In this document: positions 1 through 7,512 of the stretch, piece after piece
How the letters are laid out: each line of letters starts with the position of its first letter
How positions within the stretch are numbered: position 1 is the stretch's first letter
Assembly: GCF_007004065.1 (NCBI RefSeq)
Contig: NZ_VFSV01000005.1
Coordinates: 5,351 to 69,350 of the forward strand
Reading direction: 5' to 3'
From: Palleronia caenipelagi
Lineage (GTDB): Bacteria > Pseudomonadota > Alphaproteobacteria > Rhodobacterales > Rhodobacteraceae
DNA length: 64,000 bases
The notes under the pieces: model-generated
The model's database searches: none
Told to the model about the DNA's origin: nothing
The model's input: only the letters and a program-made list of their open reading frames with translations
Position numbers and translations under genes: made by a program

Positions 1-763
1 ATGAGTGCGGGCGTCTTTCGTTGTAGTAGCTGATCCAGTCACCGATCCCGTCCCGGGCTTCGGAACCTGTTTCGAAGGCGTTCAAGTAGACGCATTCGTA
101 TTTGAGGGATCGCCAGAGCCGCTCGATCATCCGGTTGTCGATCCAGCGGCCCCGGCCATCCATCGAGATTTTGATCTTTGCGTCGCGCAGCACGTCGGTG
201 AAGTCGGTGCTGGTGAGTTGGGATCCTTGATCGGTGTTGAAAATCTCGGGGGTGCTGTATCGAGCCAGCGCTTCTTTCAAAGCCTCGACGCAGAACCCCG
301 CGTCCATGCTGTTCGAGAGCCGCCAGCTCAGCACCTTCCGGCTGTGCCAATCCATGATGGCCACGTGATAGAGAAACCCCCGGCGCATCGGGATGTAGCT
401 GATGTCAGCACACCAGACCTGGTTAGGTCGGGGGATGGGTAAGTCCTTCAGAAGATATGGATATATCTTGTGCTCCGGGTGCTTCTTGCTGGTCTTCGGT
501 TCCTGGTAGATAGGCACCAACCGCATGAGCTGCATCAGCCGCCGCACACGATGTCGGCCGCATTTATGTCCCGCGCGAGCCAAGTGCCGGACCATCTGGC
601 GTGAGCCATACCATGGCGTCTCGAGGAACTGACAATCGATGATTTCCATGAACTTCAGGTTCTCGGGGCTTTCCCCACGCGGCTGGTAGTAGAGGGTTGA
701 GCGTGCCAGTGACAGCAGGCTGCATTGCCGTCGGACGCTAAGATCGGGATGGTCTTTCTTCAC
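1..763 (-). pseudogene. IS3-family transposase OrfB, separated from orfA by an insertion and cut by the window edge
   Basis: Read on the minus strand from a GTG at 763, the frame begins VKKDHPDLSVRRQCSLL, then has IS3 OrfB landmarks: an IDCQFLETPWYGSRQM segment, WCADISYIPM (first catalytic Asp), FNTDQGSQLTS (second Asp) and, at the window start, the terminal GDWISYYNERRPHS. It encodes the DDE integrase half of an IS3 transposase, normally made as an OrfAB fusion by -1 frameshifting. The partner orfA lies 8.9 kb away on the same strand, so this copy can no longer make a fusion protein. The reading frame looks intact as far as the window shows; the C-terminal end is outside it. Confidence 0.9.
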
Positions 764-765
764 CG
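1..765 (-). mobile_element. 3' part of an IS3-family insertion sequence
   Basis: This holds the orfB half of an IS3 element whose orfA half is at 9674-10016. Joined across the intervening Mu-like element, the minus strand reads through GGCAAAAAGCGGTGAAGAAA. OrfA then ends in a TGA directly after GGKKR, and a -1 shift on the A5G run continues into OrfB as KKAVKKDHPDLS, as expected for this family. That exact restoration is the evidence for one interrupted IS rather than two unrelated fragments. The outer end lies beyond the window. Confidence 0.85.
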
Positions 766-857
766 TGCAGCTCGCCGTCGGAGAATTGCTCCACGACCGA
801 TGCGAGGTGCTGGGGCCGGGGGCGCATGGCGAGGGCTTGGGGGTTCTGTGAAGTGCC

Positions 858-868
858 ACTTAAGGATT
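858..868 (+). repeat. Terminal transposase-site-like motif, left copy
   Basis: ACTTAAGGATT lies about 92 bases inside the left end of the Mu-like element. The same 11 bases occur inverted near the right end, and both are followed by a TTCCC string. This arrangement suits MuA-type end-binding sites, which in Mu are asymmetric between left and right. Binding is inferred from position only. Confidence 0.45.
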
Positions 869-1031
869 TTCCCTCGCCGTCACCTATGGAATGTTCTTAG
901 ATCATCCATCTGGTGACGCAAGATGCTGATAAATATAAAACATCTAAAAAGTCGTGGTTCGTTAAAGCAACATTCTGGAAATTAACGTAAGCTATTGAAA
1001 ATATCAAAGTTATGGTCTGTTGTAAGGCTGT

Positions 1032-1547
1032 CTAGCGAACTGTGTCACGCAATCCATCCTTCGAGAAAAATTCGTCGTGAACCAACACCTGAAAAGCGCC
1101 TTCGATATCCTGATACATTTCTTCGTATTTAAACGCGGAATCTTGAAGGGAAATGTGCTCTGGTATTGTGTCATCAACTCTGACGTCTATGTCGCTTAAT
1201 TGTTTGAGCGCACTCTCATATCGCGCGTCAAACGCACTATTTAAGAACCTACCAACTGTAAAAAACACTCGTTGATCCTTTGTGACATTTTGAAAATCCC
1301 TTATCATACGCATCAATGCGAGACATTTAGCGAGCTCTTCTAGATAGCTTAGGCGTGCCTTCGGAATCTCTCTGTATTTTAACAGATCTTCATGATGCGC
1401 AGGTTGATATCTGTTAGGAACTCTGCCCCGTCTTCTCCAAGCGCCGATGGCGCTCTTACCGAGCTGTAATGCCGCAGCTAGATCTGTGTCTGTTTGGACA
1501 CTGTACAGCGCCTTCAATGCGGTAATAGTCTCTTCCACGTCGTCCAC
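1032..1547 (-). CDS. Phage CI-type repressor with N-terminal helix-turn-helix
   Basis: A 171-residue protein whose N-terminus (residues about 15-45, including TDTDLAAALQLGKSAIGAWRR) matches the CI-repressor helix-turn-helix pattern of 186/Mu-like phages. The C-terminal half is acidic, with no recognisable peptidase motif, and is probably an oligomerisation region. It is transcribed away from the Ner/MuA operon across an 80-base gap that contains inverted repeats, the standard lysogeny-switch layout. Expected role: repression of the transposase operon. Its base composition is clearly more AT-rich than the flanking chromosome, as is the untranslated stretch 870-1030. Confidence 0.75.
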   Translation of the reverse strand: MDDVEETITALKALYSVQTDTDLAAALQLGKSAIGAWRRRGRVPNRYQPAHHEDLLKYREIPKARLSYLEELAKCLALMRMIRDFQNVTKDQRVFFTVGRFLNSAFDARYESALKQLSDIDVRVDDTIPEHISLQDSAFKYEEMYQDIEGAFQVLVHDEFFSKDGLRDTVR

Positions 1548-1560
1548 TTTGTCACCTCTT

Positions 1561-1629
1561 GAATTCCACTTTGTAGACTGTTAGTGTTGCAAAGTGCAGA
1601 GTACGCACTGTAGCGGAAAAATGTGGAAT
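1561..1629. promoter_or_regulatory. Probable early operator region between repressor and ner-like gene
   Basis: This divergent gap holds two nested inverted repeats: ATTCCAC (1563-1569) with GTGGAAT (1623-1629), and CACTTTG (1567-1573) with CAAAGTG (1590-1596). They cover both start regions and are the natural candidates for binding by the CI-like repressor, the Ner-like protein or both. No convincing sigma-70 boxes could be fixed by eye. Confidence 0.5.
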
Positions 1630-1825
1630 GCAGAAGCCTTCGCCTGAACTTTTAAGAAGTGTGCGCGCGTCGTTGGTGGAACGCGGAACTTCGCTAAATG
1701 CGTTCTGCATTAAGCATGGGTTTGTTCGGCAGGCTGTCACGCAGGCTCTGTCCGGCGAGCGCTGTGGCCCAAAGTCAGTGGCATTGGCTCAGCGTTTCCT
1801 TACAGCCGTGGGCATGATCGAATGA
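1628..1825 (+). CDS. Ner/Cro-like small DNA-binding protein
   Basis: A 65-residue protein with one helix-turn-helix-like stretch (residues about 20-45: TSLNAFCIKHGFVRQAVTQAL), the size and position of Mu Ner. In Mu, Ner turns down early transcription and the repressor promoter; the same job is inferred here. Its stop overlaps the MuA start by four bases (ATGA), so the two are translationally coupled. The start codon overlaps the last arm of the operator-like repeat, suggesting autoregulation. Confidence 0.65.
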   Translation: MQKPSPELLRSVRASLVERGTSLNAFCIKHGFVRQAVTQALSGERCGPKSVALAQRFLTAVGMIE

Positions 1826-3828
1826 CAACGCCGGTAATCATACCGTTACGCGCTGTTGCAGACGCTTCACAAAGGTCCCTGCGCGGCCTTCAAAAGGCGG
1901 CAAAAAATGGACATCGATGGTCCGGTTTTGATCTCCCTTTCGTTCAAATGAACGATACTCAGCGAGACTCCTCGCGTCGTCGTTGGGCACTCGACCTATC
2001 GCGGGCTTCGTCAGAGTTTCTTGACGCATTTCCGGCACTGAGATCGCACCTCGCCCCTAATAATGTCGACGTTTCAAGAGACCGCTCATCCAAGGTCGAA
2101 CCTTGGCGGTTGCGGGTTCAATCAGAGCGCTTTGACATTATCCGACCTGCCATTGACACGCCGCCCCGCTCGGCAGAGCGGGCAGCCGCGCTGAAGCTGA
2201 TCGCCAGTAAACCGATCAATTATCGGGGCAAGCCACAAAAGCTGACCGTCAAGGCATTGCGGGGCTGGTTGCAAGCCTATGAGCAAGAGGGCCTGATCGG
2301 CTTGACGCCGAAGGCTAACGGCCAACCCGGCAAAGTCCGTGTTTTGGTTAGTCGAGCTTGGGATCATGAGATCGATTTACCAGACGATGTGCGGGTCGAG
2401 GTCGCCAAAAAGGTCGCCGCTGACGCCCGCAGTATGATGGCGAATGACGGGGTTTCGCAGCGCGAGGTTTTGCGGCTGTCCGGGCAGCGATTAGCGCGCC
2501 ATTGCGCGGAACACGGGTCAAAGCTGCCGTCTTCGAAGCTAAAGCAGATCTGTAGGCTGAATGCCAAATGGGCCGACCGTGCCGGTTTGAAACAGTACGC
2601 ACTGGTTGCAACCCACGACAAAGATCACAAGGCTTTTCAAGACGCCGAAGTCGCCCGCATTCGCCGGGATCTGCACTCTACTCCGATGGGATTGTTGATC
2701 GGGGATGTCCACTATGCGGACATTCTTGTCGAAGAGGAAGCCGAACCTGTCCGCGTTCGCCTGATTGCTTGGCTGGATGCGTCCAGCCTTTTCGCATGGG
2801 TCACACCGGTCTTCCTATCTAAAGGTAAGGGCATACGACAAGAGGATGTGGCAGCCTCGCTGGCGCAAGTTGCCATGTGCCCGCACGGTGGAATACCGCA
2901 GGAATTCTACCTCGATAACGGCTCCGAATACGGCCAGATCATGCCCTCAATGGGACGGCTTGCCGTCCTGGCTGACCGTGAATTCAAGGTTACGCTGGCC
3001 CGCCCATATAGCCCGACCTCGAAGGGAGAGATCGAAGGCTTTTTCGGCATCCTTGAGCCGATTTTCAAAGGCTTGCCGGGCTGGATTGGAGGCGACCGGA
3101 CCAACAAGAAGACCGCCAACAAAGGTAAGGTGGTCGAGCCTTACAAACGAGGGCTCGATCATTTGGCACAAGACATTCTGGCTGCGGTCGCAATCTACAA
3201 TGACAGGCCACAAACCGGGCGTTTAAACGGCCTCTCACCGATAGAAATGTTGGAGCGCCGAATAGATGAGACCGGCTTTGTCGCCCGCGTCCCCAGCGAG
3301 CGCGCATTCGATCTCATGTTCAGCAAATCCGAGACCCGCAAAATCCGGCAAAGCATGATCGAATATGATCACCGCCAGTGGTATTGTCGCGATCTGGCAA
3401 AGCTCCCGGCAGGAACGCGTGTCGAGATCCTCATTCCGCTACGCGGCGTCTCTGACCTTCTCTTCGTGCGTCACCGGGATCTGGGCGACGGCTGCTGGGT
3501 CCAGCCTGAGCAGATTTATCAGCATGGCGACAGAGATGGTGCACGCCGCCAGTCGGAGTTGGAGCGGCACAAGAAAGATGTCGTGCGCGCTCTGAGGCAG
3601 CAGATCGACCCGACAATCTCAACATTCGAGTTTCAAAAGCAGGCGATTGAGCGGATCGCGCCGAACGCGCCATCCCCTGAATTCTGGACGCAGGCCATCG
3701 ACAAGACGGCGGTGCCGCCCGGCCCGGCCGAGATTGAAGCCGATGAAGACCAGAAGCGTCGAGCGGAGATTGAAGACTTCCTTCGCCACTACCGCGCGGG
3801 AGAAGAGCGAAGGGCCGGTGAGACGTGA
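1822..3828 (+). CDS. Mu-type DDE transposase (MuA)
   Basis: A 668-residue protein, essentially the length of Mu A (663). The central catalytic core shows the DDE triad: Asp near 295 in LIGDVHYAD, Asp near 365 in YLDNGSEYG, and Glu near 405 in KGEIEGFFG. The N-terminal third is basic and should carry the end-binding domains; a Mu-type C-terminal domain follows, with a charged tail likely to contact MuB. The product cuts the element ends and joins them to target DNA. No frameshift or stop interrupts the frame, so the enzyme may be active. It is coupled to the Ner-like gene upstream and followed 55 bases later by MuB. Confidence 0.93.
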   Translation: MTTPVIIPLRAVADASQRSLRGLQKAAKNGHRWSGFDLPFVQMNDTQRDSSRRRWALDLSRASSEFLDAFPALRSHLAPNNVDVSRDRSSKVEPWRLRVQSERFDIIRPAIDTPPRSAERAAALKLIASKPINYRGKPQKLTVKALRGWLQAYEQEGLIGLTPKANGQPGKVRVLVSRAWDHEIDLPDDVRVEVAKKVAADARSMMANDGVSQREVLRLSGQRLARHCAEHGSKLPSSKLKQICRLNAKWADRAGLKQYALVATHDKDHKAFQDAEVARIRRDLHSTPMGLLIGDVHYADILVEEEAEPVRVRLIAWLDASSLFAWVTPVFLSKGKGIRQEDVAASLAQVAMCPHGGIPQEFYLDNGSEYGQIMPSMGRLAVLADREFKVTLARPYSPTSKGEIEGFFGILEPIFKGLPGWIGGDRTNKKTANKGKVVEPYKRGLDHLAQDILAAVAIYNDRPQTGRLNGLSPIEMLERRIDETGFVARVPSERAFDLMFSKSETRKIRQSMIEYDHRQWYCRDLAKLPAGTRVEILIPLRGVSDLLFVRHRDLGDGCWVQPEQIYQHGDRDGARRQSELERHKKDVVRALRQQIDPTISTFEFQKQAIERIAPNAPSPEFWTQAIDKTAVPPGPAEIEADEDQKRRAEIEDFLRHYRAGEERRAGET

Positions 3829-3883
3829 TTGGCGTCTACTCTCATCGGCCCTTCTGGATGCAACCCTGTCAAAGGATTGAGCC

Positions 3884-4669
3884 ATGACAGACTTACCAGA
3901 CATACCTACCATTGAAACGGCGGTTTTCGCAATATTGCGAGACGTCATTGGCGACGTTCTCACCGGTGCCGGGCTCGCAATTTGCCGTGGCCCGGTCGGC
4001 ATTGGAAAGAGCTTCGCGCTTCGTCGGGCCATCGCCGAGTGTGAAAAGGCCGGGGCACTTGTGACCAGCATCACGGCTGCTGGATCATGCCAAGGCAAGA
4101 TCGCAGAATTCCTGAGGGCGCTGCACGGTCGTGAGGGCGTATCGAGCGCCGAGGGCCTTGAACTCGCTTTCGGAATGCTCGCGGGCTATCCCTTCCGACC
4201 CTACGGGCAAAAATCGGTTCTGATCGTGGACGAAGCACAGGACCTTGCTGCTCCGATCATTGGGCAGCTCCGGGGTCTCTGGGATCGGGGCGATCTGGCA
4301 AGACTAGGCGACGAGTGGTGCCCTGCCTTCGGCATCGTCATGGTAGGCAACGACCAGTTTCTGAGCAATGGAACGCGCAAAGAGCGTGTCGATCTTCTGC
4401 CTCTTTGGGACCGTATCACACACAACATTCGCCTGCCCCGCCCATCGGCTGCTGAACATGCCGCCCATGCTGGTGCGCTCTTTCCGGGCGACAGCGCGGA
4501 GGTGAAAGACCTGCGAGCGATGGTCCAAGCCTTTGGAGAAGATCGCGGCAGTCTGCGCGCGGCTGCAAAGGCGGCGAGACAGGCCAAGATCCGGGCTGAG
4601 CAAGACGGCAAGCCCGTTACAGCCGATCACCTCGCTTTTGTCATTCGCATGATGGTAGGCCAGTCATGA
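3884..4669 (+). CDS. Mu-type transposition ATPase (MuB)
   Basis: A 261-residue AAA+ ATPase. Walker A is GPVGIGKS at residues 36-43 and Walker B is VLIVDEAQ with Asp116-Glu117. In Mu, MuB forms ATP-dependent filaments on target DNA, recruits MuA and mediates target immunity; the same role is expected from its place directly after the transposase. The stop overlaps the next start (ATGA). At 261 residues it is somewhat shorter than Mu B (312), as is usual for alphaproteobacterial relatives. Confidence 0.88.
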   Translation: MTDLPDIPTIETAVFAILRDVIGDVLTGAGLAICRGPVGIGKSFALRRAIAECEKAGALVTSITAAGSCQGKIAEFLRALHGREGVSSAEGLELAFGMLAGYPFRPYGQKSVLIVDEAQDLAAPIIGQLRGLWDRGDLARLGDEWCPAFGIVMVGNDQFLSNGTRKERVDLLPLWDRITHNIRLPRPSAAEHAAHAGALFPGDSAEVKDLRAMVQAFGEDRGSLRAAAKAARQAKIRAEQDGKPVTADHLAFVIRMMVGQS

Positions 4670-4998
4670 CCTTCAATGTGAACTCCGGACGCATGCTCGA
4701 TACTGATCGGGAGATTTTCGTGACGCTGACCTTGAAGGCTTCGGACCTTGAGAACCTTCGTAAAGTGGTGGGCGATCTTGAGGCCTACCCGGATGTGGTG
4801 CGGAGCCATATTGCCACGATTGCGGGTCTCTTTGAACCGACTGAACTCACGGCTGACTTCGGAACAAAGCTCGCTGAGGCGGTGAAAGCGCTGCAACTTG
4901 ATAACGAGCGCGCATCGACCCTCGCCACCATGCTCGTGCCTTACGTGCGGAGCGCGACGATCTCAGACCCTGCCGGACAAAAAGGGAGGCTGTCATGA
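4666..4998 (+). CDS. Small early-region protein of unknown function
   Basis: A 110-residue protein overlapping the MuB stop by four bases and the next start by four, so it belongs to one early operon. It is soluble and mostly helical in appearance, with no cysteine pairs or membrane segment. The central part (LKASDLENLRKVVGDLEAYP) could be a short coiled coil. I do not recognise the family. Mu-like phages commonly carry short accessory genes of this kind between B and gemA. Confidence 0.6.
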   Translation: MTFNVNSGRMLDTDREIFVTLTLKASDLENLRKVVGDLEAYPDVVRSHIATIAGLFEPTELTADFGTKLAEAVKALQLDNERASTLATMLVPYVRSATISDPAGQKGRLS

Positions 4999-5417
4999 CT
5001 GATGGACATCTCACGGATCACGAGTGGAGACTGAAAATGGCTGCCGACGAAAGCGCAAGCTACGTACCCGGAAAATCCTTCGAGCAGATCGAGATCGAAA
5101 GAAAGGCGGAGGCGAAGCGCGATGCTGAATTCGTCAGTCTGGAGCTGTCTCGCGGAAACGCGAAGACCGCAGCCCTCCACATCGACAGGCAACACGATCT
5201 TCTTTTTGAGGCGGGAGAAGCGATGCGGTTTCTCGAAAACGCGGTGCGGTGCGGGATTTCAACCGACTATGACGCAGGTTTCGCTGCAATCCTGTCACTT
5301 TGCAGCATGACGCTCCGTGATCGCTATGAAGAGATGGAACCGACCATGCGCCAGCTCACTCGCGCGCTTCAAGATTGCACTGCGTCTCGCAAAGAGAAGG
5401 AAGCAGAGCCATGCTGA
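4995..5417 (+). CDS. Small early-region protein of unknown function
   Basis: A 140-residue, charged, probably all-helical protein. The N-terminal half is rich in Glu, Lys and Arg (KSFEQIEIERKAEAKRDAEF) and looks like a coiled coil. It overlaps both neighbours, so it is co-translated with them. No motif identifies it; position between MuB and gemA suggests an accessory replication/transposition role, which is inference only. Confidence 0.6.
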   Translation: MTDGHLTDHEWRLKMAADESASYVPGKSFEQIEIERKAEAKRDAEFVSLELSRGNAKTAALHIDRQHDLLFEAGEAMRFLENAVRCGISTDYDAGFAAILSLCSMTLRDRYEEMEPTMRQLTRALQDCTASRKEKEAEPC

Positions 5418-5821
5418 GCAACAAGCAGAAGGCGGTGTTGCATATCGCCAAGACCAAGCTGAACCTCAACGATGCCGCGTATCGGTGTGTTCTGGTTGAA
5501 TTGGCGGGCGTGACGAGCGCGACTGAGATGGATCAGGACGGGTTCAACACCGTCATGGGGTATTTCGAATGGTGTGGCTTCGCGCCCATGACAGCCAAAG
5601 GGCAAGACTATGGGACCCGGCCCGGCATGGCGAGCTTCGCCCAGCTTGAGCTGATCCGCACGATCTGGCGGGAATACACTCATGGCAACTACGGGGGCGA
5701 GGCTGAGCTGAACAAATGGCTCTTTCGCACCTTCAAGCTGTCAAGCCTGCGGTTCATGACCAAATCGCAGGCACAGAAGGCCATCACCGCACTGAAGGCC
5801 ATGAAGGCGCGGGCAGCCTGA
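5411..5821 (+). CDS. gemA: Mu gp16-like regulatory protein GemA
   Basis: A 136-residue protein of the GemA/gp16 (DUF1018) family: N-terminal LSNKQKAVLHIAKTKLNLND, a central AELAG-like segment and a C-terminal helix bundle ending KAITALKAMKARAA. In Mu, GemA modulates expression of host genes, including those affecting supercoiling. The ATG at 5411 is chosen because the conserved family start MLSNKQK falls there and it overlaps the previous stop. It is the last gene of the early operon; a strong terminator follows within 25 bases. Confidence 0.82.
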   Translation: MLSNKQKAVLHIAKTKLNLNDAAYRCVLVELAGVTSATEMDQDGFNTVMGYFEWCGFAPMTAKGQDYGTRPGMASFAQLELIRTIWREYTHGNYGGEAELNKWLFRTFKLSSLRFMTKSQAQKAITALKAMKARAA

Positions 5822-5841
5822 TCGATACCAATTCGTCCAGA

Positions 5842-5868
5842 GGGCGGCGCATTTGCGCCGCCCTTTTT
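5842..5868 (+). terminator. Rho-independent terminator of the early operon
   Basis: A perfect ten-pair GC-rich stem (arm GGGCGGCGCA, 5842-5851, with its complement ending at 5863) around a two-base loop, followed by TTTTT. It closes the MuA-gemA operon, so the downstream cargo and head genes need their own promoters. Confidence 0.85.
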
Positions 5869-6184
5869 ACGTCTGGCGGGGCCATCCAATCCAACAGTGT
5901 TTAAATTCGCCGGAGCGCTTTCAAAAATGCCCTTCTTGCCTTGCAGTGCAGGGCAACAACCCTCGATCCTGATAGGCTCTCAGCGCGCCGCTCAGAGCCT
6001 CTGGCGAGCCCGATCAGCTTCTCTTGGCGCTATTTCGCTGAAGAAACATCTACCGGTCTCGGTAGCAGCATCACCCGTTATCATGACCGGCATCATTGTC
6101 GGTCGTGCGGACGAAGCTGAGTTTCCGACAGACGCGGACAATGAACGCTTTTCACCAAACGTCCGATGCCGTATTTCTCTATGC
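5869..6184. other. Gap between early terminator and the HNH cargo gene
   Basis: About 315 bases with no gene I can support. A GTG-initiated extension of the following frame runs through it, but it lacks a ribosome site and reads like low-complexity translated DNA. It probably holds the promoter of the cargo gene; no clear sigma-70 boxes were found. Confidence 0.4.
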
Positions 6185-6838
6185 ATGGAAAACCGTGACG
6201 ATTTTAGAGCTCCCGTTAAAAGAACAATTGCGCAACGTGCAGGTTACCGATGTTCAAATCAAACCTGTATGCGCCCTACCATTGGACCAGACGGCGCCGA
6301 CGAAAGTGCCAGCATTGGTGTTGCCGCGCACATTACTGCCGCTGCTGAAGGTGGGCCTAGGTATGATCCCAATTTGACTGCCGAGGAACGAGCCGCTGCC
6401 GAAAATGGTATTTGGCTCTGTCAGACTTGTAGTAGGCTGATAGACGTGGATGTCACCAGTCATTCCATTCATCAGCTTAGAGAGTGGAAAACCCTAGCCG
6501 AGATGCGTGCATATCTAGGCATACGCGGATTTGCAGTTGTAGTGTCTCGGAGCTTTCAGAAGCTTGAAAACATGATGCCAAACCTAGTAGCGGAAATGCG
6601 GGATGATTTAACTAACGAGCCATTCGTTCGTGAATTCATCATTGGTTCCAAGAACTGGTCCTACAATGGTGACCCGAAGAATCCCATTTTCTCTTATTAT
6701 TTTGAAGACCACGACAACTTGAAGTCGATGCTGAAAGTGATGCAAAATTACGACGCGATCATTGAAACTACGTACAACAATGCCGACCGATTTGAGTTTA
6801 CTGAAGACTTCGCAGAATTCCTCTTACTGCCCGTTTAG
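6185..6838 (+). CDS. HNH-type nuclease-like cargo protein
   Basis: A 217-residue protein from the ATG at 6185 (MENRDDFRAPVKRTIAQRAG). The N-terminal half has a zinc-binding HNH-like pattern: two cysteines in YRCSNQTC, a conserved IGVAAHITAA segment holding the likely catalytic His, GGPRYD, then NGIWLCQTCSRLID with a second cysteine pair. This arrangement is known from defence-associated and restriction-type HNH proteins. The C-terminal 100 residues are unrecognised. It stands alone behind the early terminator, is more AT-rich than its neighbours, and has no counterpart in Mu, so it is probably a moron that alters phage susceptibility. An upstream GTG at 5897 is possible but unconvincing. Confidence 0.7.
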   Translation: MENRDDFRAPVKRTIAQRAGYRCSNQTCMRPTIGPDGADESASIGVAAHITAAAEGGPRYDPNLTAEERAAAENGIWLCQTCSRLIDVDVTSHSIHQLREWKTLAEMRAYLGIRGFAVVVSRSFQKLENMMPNLVAEMRDDLTNEPFVREFIIGSKNWSYNGDPKNPIFSYYFEDHDNLKSMLKVMQNYDAIIETTYNNADRFEFTEDFAEFLLLPV

Positions 6839-7103
6839 CTCTATTACTCAAGATTCACATTCAGGCGGAGTTGCCCGCCCGTTGTATCTGTTTTCTGAAA
6901 GCGGCCTTTAGCTGGACCGGAGATAATCGGTAGTGAGCGCTCGCTGCCGCCATTCACCATGCTACCTCTGGTAATCTTATGCCCTGCCTTAGCATGGCAG
7001 ATGATCTGACTGCGACGGCATGATGCCTTGCTGAATACAGCACTCATGGTTTGCCCGTGTAGTCCTTCACCCGGCAGTCCGAGGACTCGGGGAATATGTT
7101 CCT

Positions 7104-7511
7104 GTGAAGAACAGCAGGAACAAGCCCGTGTCGTCATCCAACTGCATCACCGAGCACCTGATCGCGCTCAGGCAACAGCAAGGGCCTGACGCGGAGCGCT
7201 TGCTGATGGAGAATTTTGCGGGCGGACGGCACTACATCCCGCGTCGAGAAAGTGCGAAATTCGAGCGCCTGTGCGACCTCATCGGCGAGCCCGCCGCGAC
7301 CTATCTCGCGGATTGCTGTGGCGGCTTCGAATGGGACTTTCCTTCCCAAAGGACATACGATCTCCGAAAGCACCGTGCAGCGATCCTTTCTGATCTGCGA
7401 AACCCCGACCTCACCCTGAACGATGTGGCCTTGCGCAACGGCATTTCCCGCCGTTGGGCGAGTATTCTTCGTCAACGGGGCAACGTTTACCCACCCAAAC
7501 AGGACCCCTGA
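7104..7511 (+). CDS. Mor-like transcription activator
   Basis: A 135-residue protein resembling the Mor/C activator family of Mu. Residues about 50-75 (LCDLIGEPAATYLADCC) correspond to the Mor dimerisation region, and the C-terminus (TLNDVALRNGISRRWASILRQ) is a helix-turn-helix. Mu Mor switches on middle transcription, and C activates late genes. The stop lies one base before the start of the head gene, so regulator and capsid are one transcript. The start used is a GTG preceded by little ribosome-site signal. Assignment to Mor rather than another activator is moderate. Confidence 0.6.
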   Translation: MKNSRNKPVSSSNCITEHLIALRQQQGPDAERLLMENFAGGRHYIPRRESAKFERLCDLIGEPAATYLADCCGGFEWDFPSQRTYDLRKHRAAILSDLRNPDLTLNDVALRNGISRRWASILRQRGNVYPPKQDP

Positions 7512-7512
7512 C

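Noticed and set aside
5897-6184. GTG-started N-terminal extension of the HNH protein
   Set aside because: No ribosome site, unconserved-looking sequence, and the domain begins right after the ATG at 6185.
6844-7137. 97-residue minus-strand frame between the HNH and Mor-like genes
   Set aside because: No ribosome site, no domain, and it overlaps the Mor-like start; probably chance.
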